From an uncultured Planctomycetota bacterium (GTDB taxonomy: Bacteria; Planctomycetota; Planctomycetia; Gemmatales; HRBIN36): 64,000 bases of DNA. Shown in pieces: positions 8,562-17,361 of the stretch (positions are counted from its first letter, which is position 1; every line of letters starts with the position of its first letter). A program made the translations under genes and the position numbers. The stretch lies in contig CALFAY010000005.1 in NCBI GenBank assembly GCA_937944855.1, positions 175,924 to 239,923 on the forward strand, read 5' to 3'. Below the pieces are notes generated by a model. The model was given only the letters and a program-made list of their open reading frames with translations. It searched no databases and was not told where the DNA came from.

Positions 8562-9988
8562 GAGCAATCTTTCTCCAGAAGCCCGATCAGTTGAGACGCT
8601 TGCTTTCTCAACAGGGCAACCCTCACTAAGCTATCTCGTTGTGCTTGACTCGGCTGCATGAAGCGGGCCATCGTCGTTGACTGCCACCATCGGCCTGCGG
8701 CCTCGGCTGCCTCCGCAGGTACTCCGGTTCGGAGCAGATGACGCTGAATCTCCTCCGCAGATGGCTCGGAAACATTCAGACCGAAGCGAAGACGGAGGTA
8801 TTCAAGCATGACTTGAGCCACTTGGGATGGTGCCTGTTCCGTCTCGTTTCTCAGCAGTGCGAGAGCGCGTCGAGCAGCGGCACTTCTTGCCTGGATTTCT
8901 AACCGCTGAGCATGGTTGCGCACCCTTAGCCAGAGCAGAAGCCACGCCACGGGCGGAAGAAACCAAGCAACCCAGAACAACCAGGTCGGCCATGCCGCTG
9001 CGGGGGCCGTCAAGTCGGAGTCTTCAAGCAAATCGAAGCGGAGCCGGGGCGGGACTGGTGCTGCAATCGGTTTCGACGGCATCGAATCCGGCGCTGGTTT
9101 CGGAGACTGGACGACGAGCGGGACCGGCGCGGTGCTTCGATGACGCCAGACTTCGCTGTCCGGGTCGAAACAAGCATAAGGAATACGGGGAAGTTCTGCT
9201 AACCCGCTGGATCGAAGAGTCAATCGGTAGTGGAATCGCCGCTCGCGTTGGTCGGGCAACCACTCCTCGCCGTCAGGCTCTACGGCGAAATCACGAGGCG
9301 GAACAGCGGCAGCCAGCTCACGAGGCGAGGGCTGCCGGATCTTCCACAGAGGTCCACGGCCGCTGACGCGCAGGGTCAGTCGCGTCGATTCTCCCAAACT
9401 GATTCGGGCAGGCTTTACGACGGCCCACATGGTGAAGTCTCCGACGCCCAGTTGAACTCCGGCAGACACGGTCAGGTCCGGCGGAACGGCGCGTAAGCGC
9501 ATCTCCACGGAAGCGGACGCATGACGCAGGTTATTCCAGGAGAGCTTTACGGGAGCGAGTCGCAGGCGACCTTCGTTGACGTCGTCCACGGGCGGGGCAA
9601 CGAGTCGCCAAGTCAAGCGATAGTATTGTAACCGGCCATCCTCGGTCCCGTCCGGGGGAGCAATGCGGTCAGGATGGATCGGTGTTGACAACCCGTTGAC
9701 AAGGAAACCCAAGGTGTCCTCTTTTCTGACATACCGCGCTGTCCAGGTCTTGAGATCCTCGGCCCAATCCAGATCAGCCTCCAGCCAGGGAATGACAAGC
9801 TGGGGCATGTTTTCCTGGCCTTGGCCGCCGGAGCCGACTCTTGCTTTTGGCCAGGCAATTTCCAGCGTAACCACGACCTCCTGTCCCACGTAAGGTTGCA
9901 GGCTGCTTGCGGAAAGTGCCAAGTGCGGCTGCTCGTTGGCTGTACAACACGATGATCCAAGCAAGCCCAAGGCAATAGCAAGCAACAT
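8558..9988 (-). CDS. batD: BatD-like oxygen-tolerance membrane protein
   Basis: About 476 residues from ATG 9988 (AAGGGG just upstream; TTG 10003 is an alternative). A signal peptide ending near SSCC suggests export, possibly as a lipoprotein. The body is beta-rich (PYVGQEVVVTLEI; GESTRLTLRVSG), as in BatD, whose N-terminal part lies in the periplasm. One transmembrane helix follows near residue 345 (WPTWLFWVAWFLPPVAWLLL region), then a cytoplasmic helical tail. It lies between the VWA/TPR fusion and BatE, with overlapping ends, as expected for the bat operon. Confidence 0.78.
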   Translation of the reverse strand: MLLAIALGLLGSSCCTANEQPHLALSASSLQPYVGQEVVVTLEIAWPKARVGSGGQGQENMPQLVIPWLEADLDWAEDLKTWTARYVRKEDTLGFLVNGLSTPIHPDRIAPPDGTEDGRLQYYRLTWRLVAPPVDDVNEGRLRLAPVKLSWNNLRHASASVEMRLRAVPPDLTVSAGVQLGVGDFTMWAVVKPARISLGESTRLTLRVSGRGPLWKIRQPSPRELAAAVPPRDFAVEPDGEEWLPDQRERRFHYRLTLRSSGLAELPRIPYACFDPDSEVWRHRSTAPVPLVVQSPKPAPDSMPSKPIAAPVPPRLRFDLLEDSDLTAPAAAWPTWLFWVAWFLPPVAWLLLWLRVRNHAQRLEIQARSAAARRALALLRNETEQAPSQVAQVMLEYLRLRFGLNVSEPSAEEIQRHLLRTGVPAEAAEAAGRWWQSTTMARFMQPSQAQRDSLVRVALLRKQASQLIGLLEKDCS

Positions 9989-9996
9989 GGCACCCC

Positions 9997-11877
9997 TTAC
10001 CAATCCCGGCCCTCCGAAGATGTGCCCTGGGCTGCCCGGCGTCGGGCACGTTCGGCGTGGATGCGTTCGAGGTGGACCCGAAGATACTCTTCGGCTTCCG
10101 AAGGAGATAGAACCGGAGCCGACAAGTCGTCCAAAAGAGGCGGCAGATTTCCTTTGCCTGCGCGCGTCTGTTCGGTGACTCGAGGTTGCTGTCCGGGAAG
10201 ATGCGTTTCCGGCGAGCGCTGTGTGGGTTGCTGATTCGGCTGCGGTTGGGTCGCCGGATTACTTAGCCGAGGTTCCTGGATTGGAGTAGGGGGCTCTTGT
10301 GGGTCGCTTTCGGTTGCCTTTTCCGCCTCCGTGCGTTTCCAACTCAGAAGGAGTTGTGCCTGTTCCAGATTGTGAGCAGCATCGTCAGGCAGGCTGCCGC
10401 ACATCTCCGCCCCCAGGTTGCGACATTCCTCCAGGCATGCCTGATAGGCGTCAAGAGCTTCCCGAAGTTTTTGGACAGCAACCCGGCCAGAGAGATACTC
10501 GGCCTGTCGGACGAGAGAGTTTCCCAGGCCGTACAGAGCGGCGGCCCGGCGGCGACCCTTGGCATCTTCCAGCGTCTGCCGGTAAGCCATCTCAGCCTCG
10601 GCGAACTTCCCCAGATGATACAGGGCTGCACCGCGGGCAAACGCTACCTGTCCTGGATCCTCAGTTCGTGTCCGGGCCAAGTCGTAGTAGTTCAAGGCCA
10701 CAGCATAATCTCTGCGGAAAAATGCCAGATTTCCTTGACGCAGTAACGGTGCACATGGATCGTTGCCAAACACGATCAACGAGAATGCCGCGGTCGTCGC
10801 CAGCGTCGGGAAGCCTTTGTCTAACATCGCTCTATCCTTACGACGATCCGAGGCCAGCAGTTCCAACCCCACCAGAATCAGCGCAGCCGCATAAAACCAA
10901 GCGAAACGATGCCGGTACTGCGGAATGCGATCGGCGAACCACTCCCGCTCGGGGCGGCGGGCCACGCTTTGTTGAAACCATGCCATGAGCGCCAGCGGGC
11001 CTTGTTCCTCTGCGATGAACTCCCCCCCGGTGGCTTCAGCGATCTGACGCAGCACGGCGCCATGTCGTCGCGTCCGGACCGGCTGACCGTCGAAGATAAG
11101 GAACGGCTCTTCGGCCTTGCCCGTCGGGATCAATGCTTCACGGGCCGGATCCCCGATGGCCAATGTGGTCACAGCCAGTTGATCGCTCTGGATCAAAGAT
11201 ATGGCAGGTGACCAGTCCCCGGCCAAATCATCGCCGTCGGAGACGAGGAGAGTTTCCTGAAAGCCGCGGGCTTCAGGATCGTGAGTCCGCACGGCAAGTT
11301 CCAGCGCCGCCCGGAGGCTGGTCCCATAGCTGTTTCCATCTGGAAGCCAGACGACCCGCTCGGGAGTGGGGATCGAGTCCGGTTCGGCCTCGGCCAAGGC
11401 ATAGCGAAAGGCGACGTAATCATCGGTAAGATGCAACATCACCTTGGCTCGGCCAGCAAAGACTATCAAGGCCAGTCTGTACCCTCCGCGCCGTTGCAGG
11501 TGGTCAACCAGGGCAAACAGTCGCTCCTTGGCTCGCTCCAGTCGGCTGATGCCGACTGCATCCTCGGCCAGCATGCTTCGGCTGACGTCCAGAGCCACGA
11601 CGATGTCCCGGCCCAGCCCCGGCGGGACCTCAGGATCGCGGCCCAAGCGAGGGCCAGCGCTGCCGACGATGATCAGGACCAAGGCCATCAACATGCCAAG
11701 ATCCAGCCAGCGGCGACGCTGCCGGTCCACAAGGGCCAGTTCATGGCCCCCGGTGATCGCCACGACTCGAGCCAGACGGTGAGCCTTCGCCCGAGTTTTG
11801 AGAAAAAGCACCACAGGAACTGCAAGAAGCAGCAAAAGCAACTCGGGGTGCAAAAACCATCGCTCCAGCCAGATCAC
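9997..11877 (-). CDS. BatB/BatC-like fusion: VWA domain plus TPR region
   Basis: 626 residues. Two N-terminal membrane helices (about 11-25, 60-77) flank a short loop; a von Willebrand factor A domain follows with MIDAS motif DVSRS (near 94) and the conserved VSDGDDLAGD region; a third helix comes near 325-345. A second hydrophobic start and TPR-like repeats (about 360-500) follow, then a Pro/Gln-rich tail. In Bacteroides BatB (VWA) and BatC (TPR) are separate proteins, so this is a fusion. GTG 11877 overlaps the batA stop as GTGA. Confidence 0.8.
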   Translation of the reverse strand: MIWLERWFLHPELLLLLLAVPVVLFLKTRAKAHRLARVVAITGGHELALVDRQRRRWLDLGMLMALVLIIVGSAGPRLGRDPEVPPGLGRDIVVALDVSRSMLAEDAVGISRLERAKERLFALVDHLQRRGGYRLALIVFAGRAKVMLHLTDDYVAFRYALAEAEPDSIPTPERVVWLPDGNSYGTSLRAALELAVRTHDPEARGFQETLLVSDGDDLAGDWSPAISLIQSDQLAVTTLAIGDPAREALIPTGKAEEPFLIFDGQPVRTRRHGAVLRQIAEATGGEFIAEEQGPLALMAWFQQSVARRPEREWFADRIPQYRHRFAWFYAAALILVGLELLASDRRKDRAMLDKGFPTLATTAAFSLIVFGNDPCAPLLRQGNLAFFRRDYAVALNYYDLARTRTEDPGQVAFARGAALYHLGKFAEAEMAYRQTLEDAKGRRRAAALYGLGNSLVRQAEYLSGRVAVQKLREALDAYQACLEECRNLGAEMCGSLPDDAAHNLEQAQLLLSWKRTEAEKATESDPQEPPTPIQEPRLSNPATQPQPNQQPTQRSPETHLPGQQPRVTEQTRAGKGNLPPLLDDLSAPVLSPSEAEEYLRVHLERIHAERARRRAAQGTSSEGRDW

Positions 11878-12860
11878 GGCAGCCTCCGGAACCAGTATGT
11901 TTCCATGACCAACAGAGTAATCAGCAAGACAGCCGCCAGAGCACCTAACCAGGGGTAGCCTTCGTGCCAGCGCAAGAACTGGGTTGTCTCGATGGGTGTC
12001 CGCTCCAGTCGGTCAATCCGGCGGCAGACCTCGCGGAAGGCGTCGGCATCAACGGCTCGAAACGCCTGCCCTCCAGTAAAGCGGGCTACATCTTGAAGCG
12101 ATTCTTCGGCCTCGACAGTGGTGGTCTCTGCATCCGATCCAACAAAAACAGCATGGACGCGAATGCCGAGTGCCTGGGCGAGGCGGGCTGCTTGACGAGG
12201 TTTTAGCGCATCTGGCACTACGTCCGCAGGCACGTTGTGTTCGCCATCGCTGAGGACGACCAGGACTTTTTCGCGAGGTTCGGTTCGACGCAACAGGTGG
12301 ACTCCCATGAGCATCGCATCGCCGAGGTTGGTAGCGGAGTCGGGGGGGACGCCGAGCGGCTCCGCCTCGTCGAGCGTTCGCAGCAAAGCCTTGCGGCCTA
12401 AGGACGGGGGGCATATCTGCTCCACGCGGGCCGCGAAGGTGACCAGACCCAGCAGGTCTTCCGGCCGTCCTTCGAACTCCCCATCGCCGAGCACAAAACG
12501 GCGGAGCACGTCCTTGGCCACGCTCAGGCGCGACCGCCGCCGATCCAGGTCTGGTAAGTCCTCCTCGGCCATGCTGCCGCTGACGTCCAGAAGGAAAACC
12601 AGGGCGACGCTGCGAGCTGGCAGACGGCTCGACAGATCGGGCCAGCGAGGACCGGCCAATCCGAGGATCAGCAGACCCATGATGACTAGTCGGAGCGTAA
12701 CGGAAATAACCTTCGCCCATCGGCTCGACCGGGAGACTTTGGGGCCAAGGGCGGCTGTGGCCGGGTATCGGAAAGCAGCCCGGGGTTGTCGCAACCACCA
12801 CCAGGCAAGGACTGGAAGGGCGAGAAGCAGAATCAGGAAATAAGGACTTGCCAGATGCAT
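11874..12860 (-). CDS. batA: BatA-like VWA-domain membrane protein
   Basis: 328 residues. N-terminal membrane helices (about 5-22 and 52-70) lead into a VWA domain with an intact MIDAS (DVSGS near 92, TNLGD, SDGEH) and a C-terminal transmembrane helix (about 305-322). This is the Aerotolerance_regulator N-terminus plus VWA layout of BatA. It is the first gene of the leftward bat run. The MoxR ATPase and DUF58 genes that usually precede batA are absent upstream: 315 nt of non-coding DNA and then the divergent DUF1559 gene come first. Confidence 0.85.
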   Translation of the reverse strand: MHLASPYFLILLLALPVLAWWWLRQPRAAFRYPATAALGPKVSRSSRWAKVISVTLRLVIMGLLILGLAGPRWPDLSSRLPARSVALVFLLDVSGSMAEEDLPDLDRRRSRLSVAKDVLRRFVLGDGEFEGRPEDLLGLVTFAARVEQICPPSLGRKALLRTLDEAEPLGVPPDSATNLGDAMLMGVHLLRRTEPREKVLVVLSDGEHNVPADVVPDALKPRQAARLAQALGIRVHAVFVGSDAETTTVEAEESLQDVARFTGGQAFRAVDADAFREVCRRIDRLERTPIETTQFLRWHEGYPWLGALAAVLLITLLVMETYWFRRLP

Positions 12861-12913
12861 GAGGACTCAACGATTGCTGCCCATAACATCGTGATTCCCA
12901 TGAGAATTGGCGT

Positions 12914-12945
12914 ATCCGGAAATCTCACTGAGATTACCGCCGGAT
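12914..12945. repeat. Interrupted palindrome upstream of batA
   Basis: Inner arms AATCTCA (12921-12927) and TGAGATT (12929-12935) are perfectly complementary around one base, and outer arms ATCCGG (12914-12919) and CCGGAT (12940-12945) extend the dyad. It lies 54-85 nt upstream of the batA start, a position suitable for an operator or a 5' UTR hairpin. Function is inferred only from position and symmetry. Confidence 0.4.
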
Positions 12946-12955
12946 TTCACTTGAA

Positions 12956-12973
12956 ACCGCCTAGACCGCCTAG
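12956..12973. repeat. Tandem 9-bp repeat ACCGCCTAG x2
   Basis: Two exact back-to-back copies of ACCGCCTAG, beside the palindrome at 12914-12945. It may be part of the same regulatory site or chance. Confidence 0.35.
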
Positions 12974-13175
12974 TAGCTTGGAAATCGGCAGGAACGGATG
13001 AGAAGCCCCTGCCGCGAACAGCCCAATCCCGTCGGTTGAACCGGGACACTGTTCTATTCTATGGTTTGTTGGAAGTAGGAACTCCCGGGATAGGTGCTGT
13101 TGGCTCAGGATTCTCGCCCGGTCTCGTGCCAAGGTTATCTGGTATCGTTGGTCCCTTGAACAAAGGAGCCTCTCC

Positions 13176-14246
13176 ATGCCAAGTCTCGGTCGGTCTCGTT
13201 CAGGATTCACCCTGATCGAGCTGCTGGTGGTGATCGCCATCATTGCGATCCTGATGGCGTTGCTGCTGCCCGCAGTTCAAAAGGTGCGCGAAGCCGCCAA
13301 TAAGATGCTTTGCGCCAGCAACTTGCGTCAGATCGCCATTGCCTGTCACAACTACCACAACGATTACAATCGTCTTCCCGCCGGCTACCACGGGCCGCTG
13401 CCGAACGCCCAGAGCTTGAACATGTCTCAGTTCCAGCAGTCGGGCGTTTTGGCGGAGATTCTGCCGTATATGGAGCAGGATAATCTGTTCAAGCTGATGG
13501 TGCATCCCGACACCAATCAGCCTGGATTCCCGTTCGGCCTTAACCAGGTGTCCTCACCCTGGTATCTGAACAGCATCAACTTCAACGTGGCTCGTGCCCG
13601 TTTGAAGATGTATCTTTGTCCCAGCGACACGCACTTCGACGCCACTTTGGCGGTGGGTGTGTCGGTTCACTTCTGGAACGACGCCAGCGGTGCCCGCATT
13701 CAAGCCAACGCCATTCCGTTGCCAACGTCGGCGGACTTGGGACGCTCCAACTATGTGGGTGTCAATGGTTCGTCGGGCAACGGTAGCCATCCGCTGCTTA
13801 GCCAGTTCGTCGGCGTGATGGCCAACCGTGGCGACCTGACGCTTGGCCAGTTAGCTGCTCAAGATGGGACAAGTAACACGCTTATGCTTGGCGAAATGCT
13901 GGCCTCCAACGATGCTCGTTTTGGGCAGCCGCGTATTCGCCATTACGAGGCTTGCTGGTTCGGCATCGGTGCCGGTGGCGTGTATGCCGGTATGCCGAAT
14001 GGTGCCACTCAGGGCGACGGCGGGCCCGTGGTGCCGGGTGAGCCGCCGTGGTATTGCTTCGGCAGCCGCCATGCCGCCGTCGTCCAATTCGCCTTCGGCG
14101 ATGGATCGACCCGCGGCGTCCGTCGGGGCCAGACCTACGTCGGCAATCCGGGTGCCTTTACGCCAGGATCGGATTGGTATGTCCTGCAACAGTTGGCTGG
14201 ACGTAAGGACGGGCTGAACCAAGACACCTCGGCGATTCTGGACTAA
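13176..14246 (+). CDS. DUF1559 domain protein with type IV pilin-like N-terminus
   Basis: 356 residues. The start carries a prepilin cleavage/methylation signal: basic leader, Gly-Phe-Thr-Leu-Ile-Glu and a hydrophobic helix (about residues 8-32). The rest matches the DUF1559 fold typical of planctomycetes: a [19 protein letters not shown] helix, [10 protein letters not shown] and the terminal region with [18 protein letters not shown]. Dozens of paralogues are usual in these genomes and are assumed to be secreted pseudopilin-like proteins. Strong AAAGGAG site before ATG 13176. It is followed by an intrinsic terminator and then a small lipoprotein gene, a pairing seen repeatedly in the phylum. 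Confidence 0.93.
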   Translation: MPSLGRSRSGFTLIELLVVIAIIAILMALLLPAVQKVREAANKMLCASNLRQIAIACHNYHNDYNRLPAGYHGPLPNAQSLNMSQFQQSGVLAEILPYMEQDNLFKLMVHPDTNQPGFPFGLNQVSSPWYLNSINFNVARARLKMYLCPSDTHFDATLAVGVSVHFWNDASGARIQANAIPLPTSADLGRSNYVGVNGSSGNGSHPLLSQFVGVMANRGDLTLGQLAAQDGTSNTLMLGEMLASNDARFGQPRIRHYEACWFGIGAGGVYAGMPNGATQGDGGPVVPGEPPWYCFGSRHAAVVQFAFGDGSTRGVRRGQTYVGNPGAFTPGSDWYVLQQLAGRKDGLNQDTSAILD

Positions 14247-14268
14247 CGTTTGGTTGGTTCGGGGAGAG

Positions 14269-14300
14269 CGGGGGAGAGGTTCAACCCTCTCCCCCGTTTG
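14269..14300 (+). terminator. Intrinsic terminator after the DUF1559 gene
   Basis: An 11-bp perfect stem, CGGGGGAGAGG (14269-14279) and CCTCTCCCCCG (14286-14296), with a 6-nt loop and followed by TTTG and more T-rich sequence. It lies 22 nt past the stop codon. The small lipoprotein gene begins just beyond, so termination is probably partial or that gene has its own promoter. Confidence 0.8.
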
Positions 14301-14335
14301 TGTTGCTTTCAGGGATCTGCATCGGAGACACGAAC

Positions 14336-14548
14336 ATGCTGCGTTATGCTATCCTGGGACTGCTGGTCACGGTGACGGCGGTGGGCTGCGGGGGTGGAAA
14401 CAAGGTCGAGATGCCCAAGGACACGGTCTCCGCTCCAACGATCAAGGATGTCCAGGGCATCGGTGCCAGCAGCGGCAAGGGCGGGTTGCCCCAGCCGCCA
14501 GGAAGCGGTCAGCCAGCTGGTGGCGGAGGCGTGCGGGAACCCGAGTAA
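14336..14548 (+). CDS. Small lipoprotein downstream of the DUF1559 gene
   Basis: 70 residues. A signal peptide ends in a lipobox-like AVGC with Cys about residue 18; the mature part is Gly/Pro-rich and low in complexity. Start ATG 14336 is chosen over the in-frame codon at 14300 because GGAG lies 8 nt upstream and it gives a clean signal peptide. Small lipoproteins of this type commonly follow DUF1559 genes in planctomycetes. No function is assignable. Confidence 0.72.
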   Translation: MLRYAILGLLVTVTAVGCGGGNKVEMPKDTVSAPTIKDVQGIGASSGKGGLPQPPGSGQPAGGGGVREPE

Positions 14549-14579
14549 ACTAGCCGAACAGTTTGCGAACTCAAGCAGA

Positions 14580-14635
14580 AGAGCCTTGGCCCTTGCATCC
14601 ATCACTCACGAATGCGAAGGGCCAAGCTCTTTTTG
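14580..14635 (+). terminator. Intrinsic terminator after the small lipoprotein gene
   Basis: Left arm 14580-14594 (AGAGCCTTGGCCCTT) pairs with right arm 14617-14630 (AAGGGCCAAGCTCT) with a single bulge, followed by TTTT. It separates this gene from the convergent lipid-kinase gene. Confidence 0.8.
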
Positions 14636-14648
14636 CTCTTGTAAACAC

Positions 14649-15626
14649 TTAAGTCTTGGCCGAGAGAGCCTTGACCATCAAGGCTCCGGGTAGGATCTTT
14701 GCGGTCACATACCGCACGGCGTCGGCGGGACCGGCGAAGACCTCGCCGTCCGTGTGGATGATAAGAGGCTCTTCAGGCTTGACCTCTACGCTCCGGCATC
14801 GGCCAGTCTTGACCGCTGGATCGTTCCTAGGCAATCGACCACAGGCCAGAGCCGGCATGTACCACAGTGCTGCCAGTCGGGAAATTCGGCTGCCGTGCAA
14901 GTAGTCAAACCAACCGTCGTCCAACTCGGCATGAGGAGCGACTACGAAGCCCCCGCCTTCTCGCTTGCCCAAAGCCACGGTCAGAAAAAGCGTCGAACTG
15001 GTCAGGGCAGTTTCGTCAAATCTTAGCTGAGTGACCGGTGCCCGAAAATGCCTGACGATGGCCCGCAAAGCTCCCCAGGCGTACAACGGCAGACCTCGCA
15101 GCCAACGGACTCGCCGAATTTCCCAGACCACCGCGCCGCTGAGGCAGAAACCCAGAGTGTTAACGAACCATCGCCGTTTCCCCGCTTCGCTTTGCACGAG
15201 TCCGACGTCCACATGGCGGATCGCTGGTCCCGATAAGATGTCCGCCAGGCGGTCAGCATCTCTGGGCAGCTCCAGACTTGCGGCGTAGTCGTTACCCGAA
15301 CCAACCGGCAAGACCCCTAACGACACGCCGTTTCCAGCGGTTTCCAGCAGGCCGTTGGCGATCTCGTGGACTGTGCCGTCGCCCCCGGCGGCAATCACCG
15401 TCGAAAAACCCGCATCCGCAGCCTGCCGGGCCAATTGCTCGGCATGTCCTGGTTCCTTGCTGACCCAGTACTCCGTTCGCTTACCCAAGAGGGCCAAAAC
15501 CTTTCGCAGAAGCCTGCCCCGCATGCCCCTGCCCGCGCTCGGATTGGCGATAACGCACAGCGAAGCCGTGCGAGCTGAAGCCGCGTCTGATCGAGTGTCC
15601 GTCTGAGTCAAGGAGGCGTCCGCCAT
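14649..15626 (-). CDS. Diacylglycerol kinase family lipid kinase
   Basis: 325 residues of the DAGK/YegS/BmrU type. The N-terminal catalytic domain has NPSAGRG (about 30-36), the nucleotide-binding GGDGTVHEIANG (near 80-91) and PVGSGND (near 106-112). The C-terminal beta-sandwich includes a CRSVEV and TDGEV segment. These enzymes phosphorylate diacylglycerol or related lipids at the membrane face. It is convergent with the lipoprotein gene and divergent from the DUF1080 gene. Lipid substrate unknown. Confidence 0.9.
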   Translation of the reverse strand: MADASLTQTDTRSDAASARTASLCVIANPSAGRGMRGRLLRKVLALLGKRTEYWVSKEPGHAEQLARQAADAGFSTVIAAGGDGTVHEIANGLLETAGNGVSLGVLPVGSGNDYAASLELPRDADRLADILSGPAIRHVDVGLVQSEAGKRRWFVNTLGFCLSGAVVWEIRRVRWLRGLPLYAWGALRAIVRHFRAPVTQLRFDETALTSSTLFLTVALGKREGGGFVVAPHAELDDGWFDYLHGSRISRLAALWYMPALACGRLPRNDPAVKTGRCRSVEVKPEEPLIIHTDGEVFAGPADAVRYVTAKILPGALMVKALSAKT

Positions 15627-15825
15627 GAACGGTCAGGGCTGGTCACATCGTGGTTTTCGATAGCAGTTACCATAGCAGACGGGGACACGCCAGGGTAGGC
15701 ACAGACCCTGCTAGTTCAAATGTCAAGCTCGTCTCCGGCTGTCTCTTGCATTCCGCTCCATGATGATGCACCATGAGGAGGGCAGACGGGACGCGAAGGA
15801 CGCCCGCGTAGCTAAGGAGACTGGC

Positions 15826-16545
15826 ATGAATTGCATTCGCTGGACCCTGACCGCGATCGTGCTCAGCTTCGCGACGGCTGGGGCCGAAGAGAACAAACCT
15901 CCTCCGGGTTTTACCCCCCTTTTCAACGGGAAAAACTTGACCGGCTGGCAGGGCGCGATCCGCATCGACCAGCGGCTGAAACTCGCCGCCGAACCGGACA
16001 AGCTGGCCGCCGCTCAGCAGCAGACCAACGAACGCGTCTTCCCACACTGGAAGGTCGAGGACGGTGTACTAGTCAACGACGGCCGAGGAGGAAATCTCGC
16101 CACGATCAAGGACTACCGCAACTTCGAGCTGCTCCTAGACTGGAAGATCGAGCCGAAAGGCGACAGCGGCATCTATCTGCGTGGCATTCCTCAAGTGCAG
16201 ATCTGGGACTCGGACGCCCTCGATCCGAACCGTTACAAACTGGAATTCGGCAAAGGCTCCGGGGCGTTGTGGAACAACAGCAATCCCTCGGATAAGGTGC
16301 CTTTGAAACGGGCCGACCGACCTCCGGGAGAATGGAACACCTTCCGCATCATACTTAAGGATGGCCGCGTTACCGTCTTCCTCAACGGGGAACTGGTCGC
16401 CAAGGATGTCCTGCTTGAAAACATCTGGGAACGCGGAAAGCCGATTCCCGAGGCTGGTCCCATAGAACTTCAACAGCATCCCAAACAGGACGGCAGTTTC
16501 GGCAAGATCGCCTTCCGCAACATTTTCATCAAGGAGTTGGACTGA
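15826..16545 (+). CDS. Secreted DUF1080 (3-keto-disaccharide hydrolase type) protein
   Basis: 239 residues. A signal peptide (about 1-18, ending TAGA) precedes a single DUF1080 concanavalin-like beta-sandwich beginning PLFNGKNLTGWQG and containing GDSGIYLRG and ending with the family-typical IELQQHP..GSFGKIAFRNIFIKEL. Some members hydrolyse 3-keto-glycosides; many planctomycete paralogues are uncharacterised. ATG 15826 has AAGGAG 6-7 nt upstream, so the in-frame ATG at 15760 is not the start. The stop overlaps the start region of the following SDR gene. Confidence 0.9.
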   Translation: MNCIRWTLTAIVLSFATAGAEENKPPPGFTPLFNGKNLTGWQGAIRIDQRLKLAAEPDKLAAAQQQTNERVFPHWKVEDGVLVNDGRGGNLATIKDYRNFELLLDWKIEPKGDSGIYLRGIPQVQIWDSDALDPNRYKLEFGKGSGALWNNSNPSDKVPLKRADRPPGEWNTFRIILKDGRVTVFLNGELVAKDVLLENIWERGKPIPEAGPIELQQHPKQDGSFGKIAFRNIFIKELD

Positions 16546-17342
16546 TCGGCTCCGTTCTCACCGGCCAACGCATTTTGCTCACTGGGGCGTCTTTTGGCAT
16601 CGGCGAGGCTTTGGCCCGCGAGCTGGCCCGCCATCGAGCACAACTGGCCTTGACTGCCCGTACAGCCGAACGCCTGGAGGCCTTGGCGGCGGAATTCCGC
16701 ACAGCGGCGACTGAGGTGGCAGTCATTCCGGGGGACATTACCAATCCGGAAGACCGAGCGCGGATTCTTGCCGAAACCGTTCGGCTGTTCGGTGGCTTGG
16801 ATGTGCTGGTGAACAATGCCGGCGTCGGCGCTTCGGGCTTCTTCCAGGAAGCGTCATCGGAACGCTTACGCCGAATCATGGAGGTGAACTTCTTCGGGCC
16901 GGTCGAACTGACTCGCCTGGCCCTGCCCCACTTGTTTCAGGGCCGAAGGTCGATGATTGTCAACATCGCCTCGGTCATTGGACGGCGGGGCGTTCCTGGC
17001 TATTCGGAGTATTGTGCCAGTAAGTTCGCCCTGTGCGGTTTCAGCGAGTCGCTGCGGGCCGAACTGGTTAGACGGGGCGTTCATGTTCTGCTGGTCAATC
17101 CCGGCTTGATCGAGACGCCATTCCGCGAACATCTCGTGGAGGACCGTTTGCAAAGTCGAGAGAAGCGGCGGCGGGCGATGAGCGCCGAGCAATGCGCCCG
17201 CATCATCGTCCGGGCCATGCAGCGACGCACCAATGAAGTGGTCATCACCTTCGACGGCAAGATGCTGGTGTGGTTGAACCGGCTCTTCCCGCGCCTCGTC
17301 GATTGGCTCCTGGCCAAGTACGCGGAAAAGTATCAGGAGTAG
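16542..17342 (+). CDS. Short-chain dehydrogenase/reductase
   Basis: About 266 residues. Rossmann motif TGASFGIG, NNAG and the catalytic Ser...YSEYCASK set place it in the classical SDR family, with NAD(P) as cofactor. The start is unclear: TTG 16575 gives MLTGAS and removes part of the first beta-strand, while the frame is open upstream with a natural-looking LTGQRILLTGAS. An AAGGAG at 16531-16536 points to CTG 16542, overlapping the DUF1080 stop. I give 16542 tentatively. Substrate unknown. Confidence 0.8.
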   Translation: MIGSVLTGQRILLTGASFGIGEALARELARHRAQLALTARTAERLEALAAEFRTAATEVAVIPGDITNPEDRARILAETVRLFGGLDVLVNNAGVGASGFFQEASSERLRRIMEVNFFGPVELTRLALPHLFQGRRSMIVNIASVIGRRGVPGYSEYCASKFALCGFSESLRAELVRRGVHVLLVNPGLIETPFREHLVEDRLQSREKRRRAMSAEQCARIIVRAMQRRTNEVVITFDGKMLVWLNRLFPRLVDWLLAKYAEKYQE

Positions 17343-17361
17343 GTCGGACATCAGGGTCCCG

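Larger units (their letters stand above)
12861..13175. other. Divergent intergenic region between batA and the DUF1559 gene
   Basis: 315 nt with no credible coding frame. It must hold the promoters of both the leftward bat operon and the rightward DUF1559 gene, but I could not pick convincing -35/-10 pairs. It contains an interrupted palindrome (12914-12945) and a tandem 9-bp repeat (12956-12973), annotated separately. An AAGGAG-type ribosome site lies just before 13176. Confidence 0.6.

Noticed and set aside
15760..15825. Upstream in-frame start of the DUF1080 gene
   Set aside because: It adds a charged stretch before the signal peptide, while ATG 15826 has AAGGAG in the right place.
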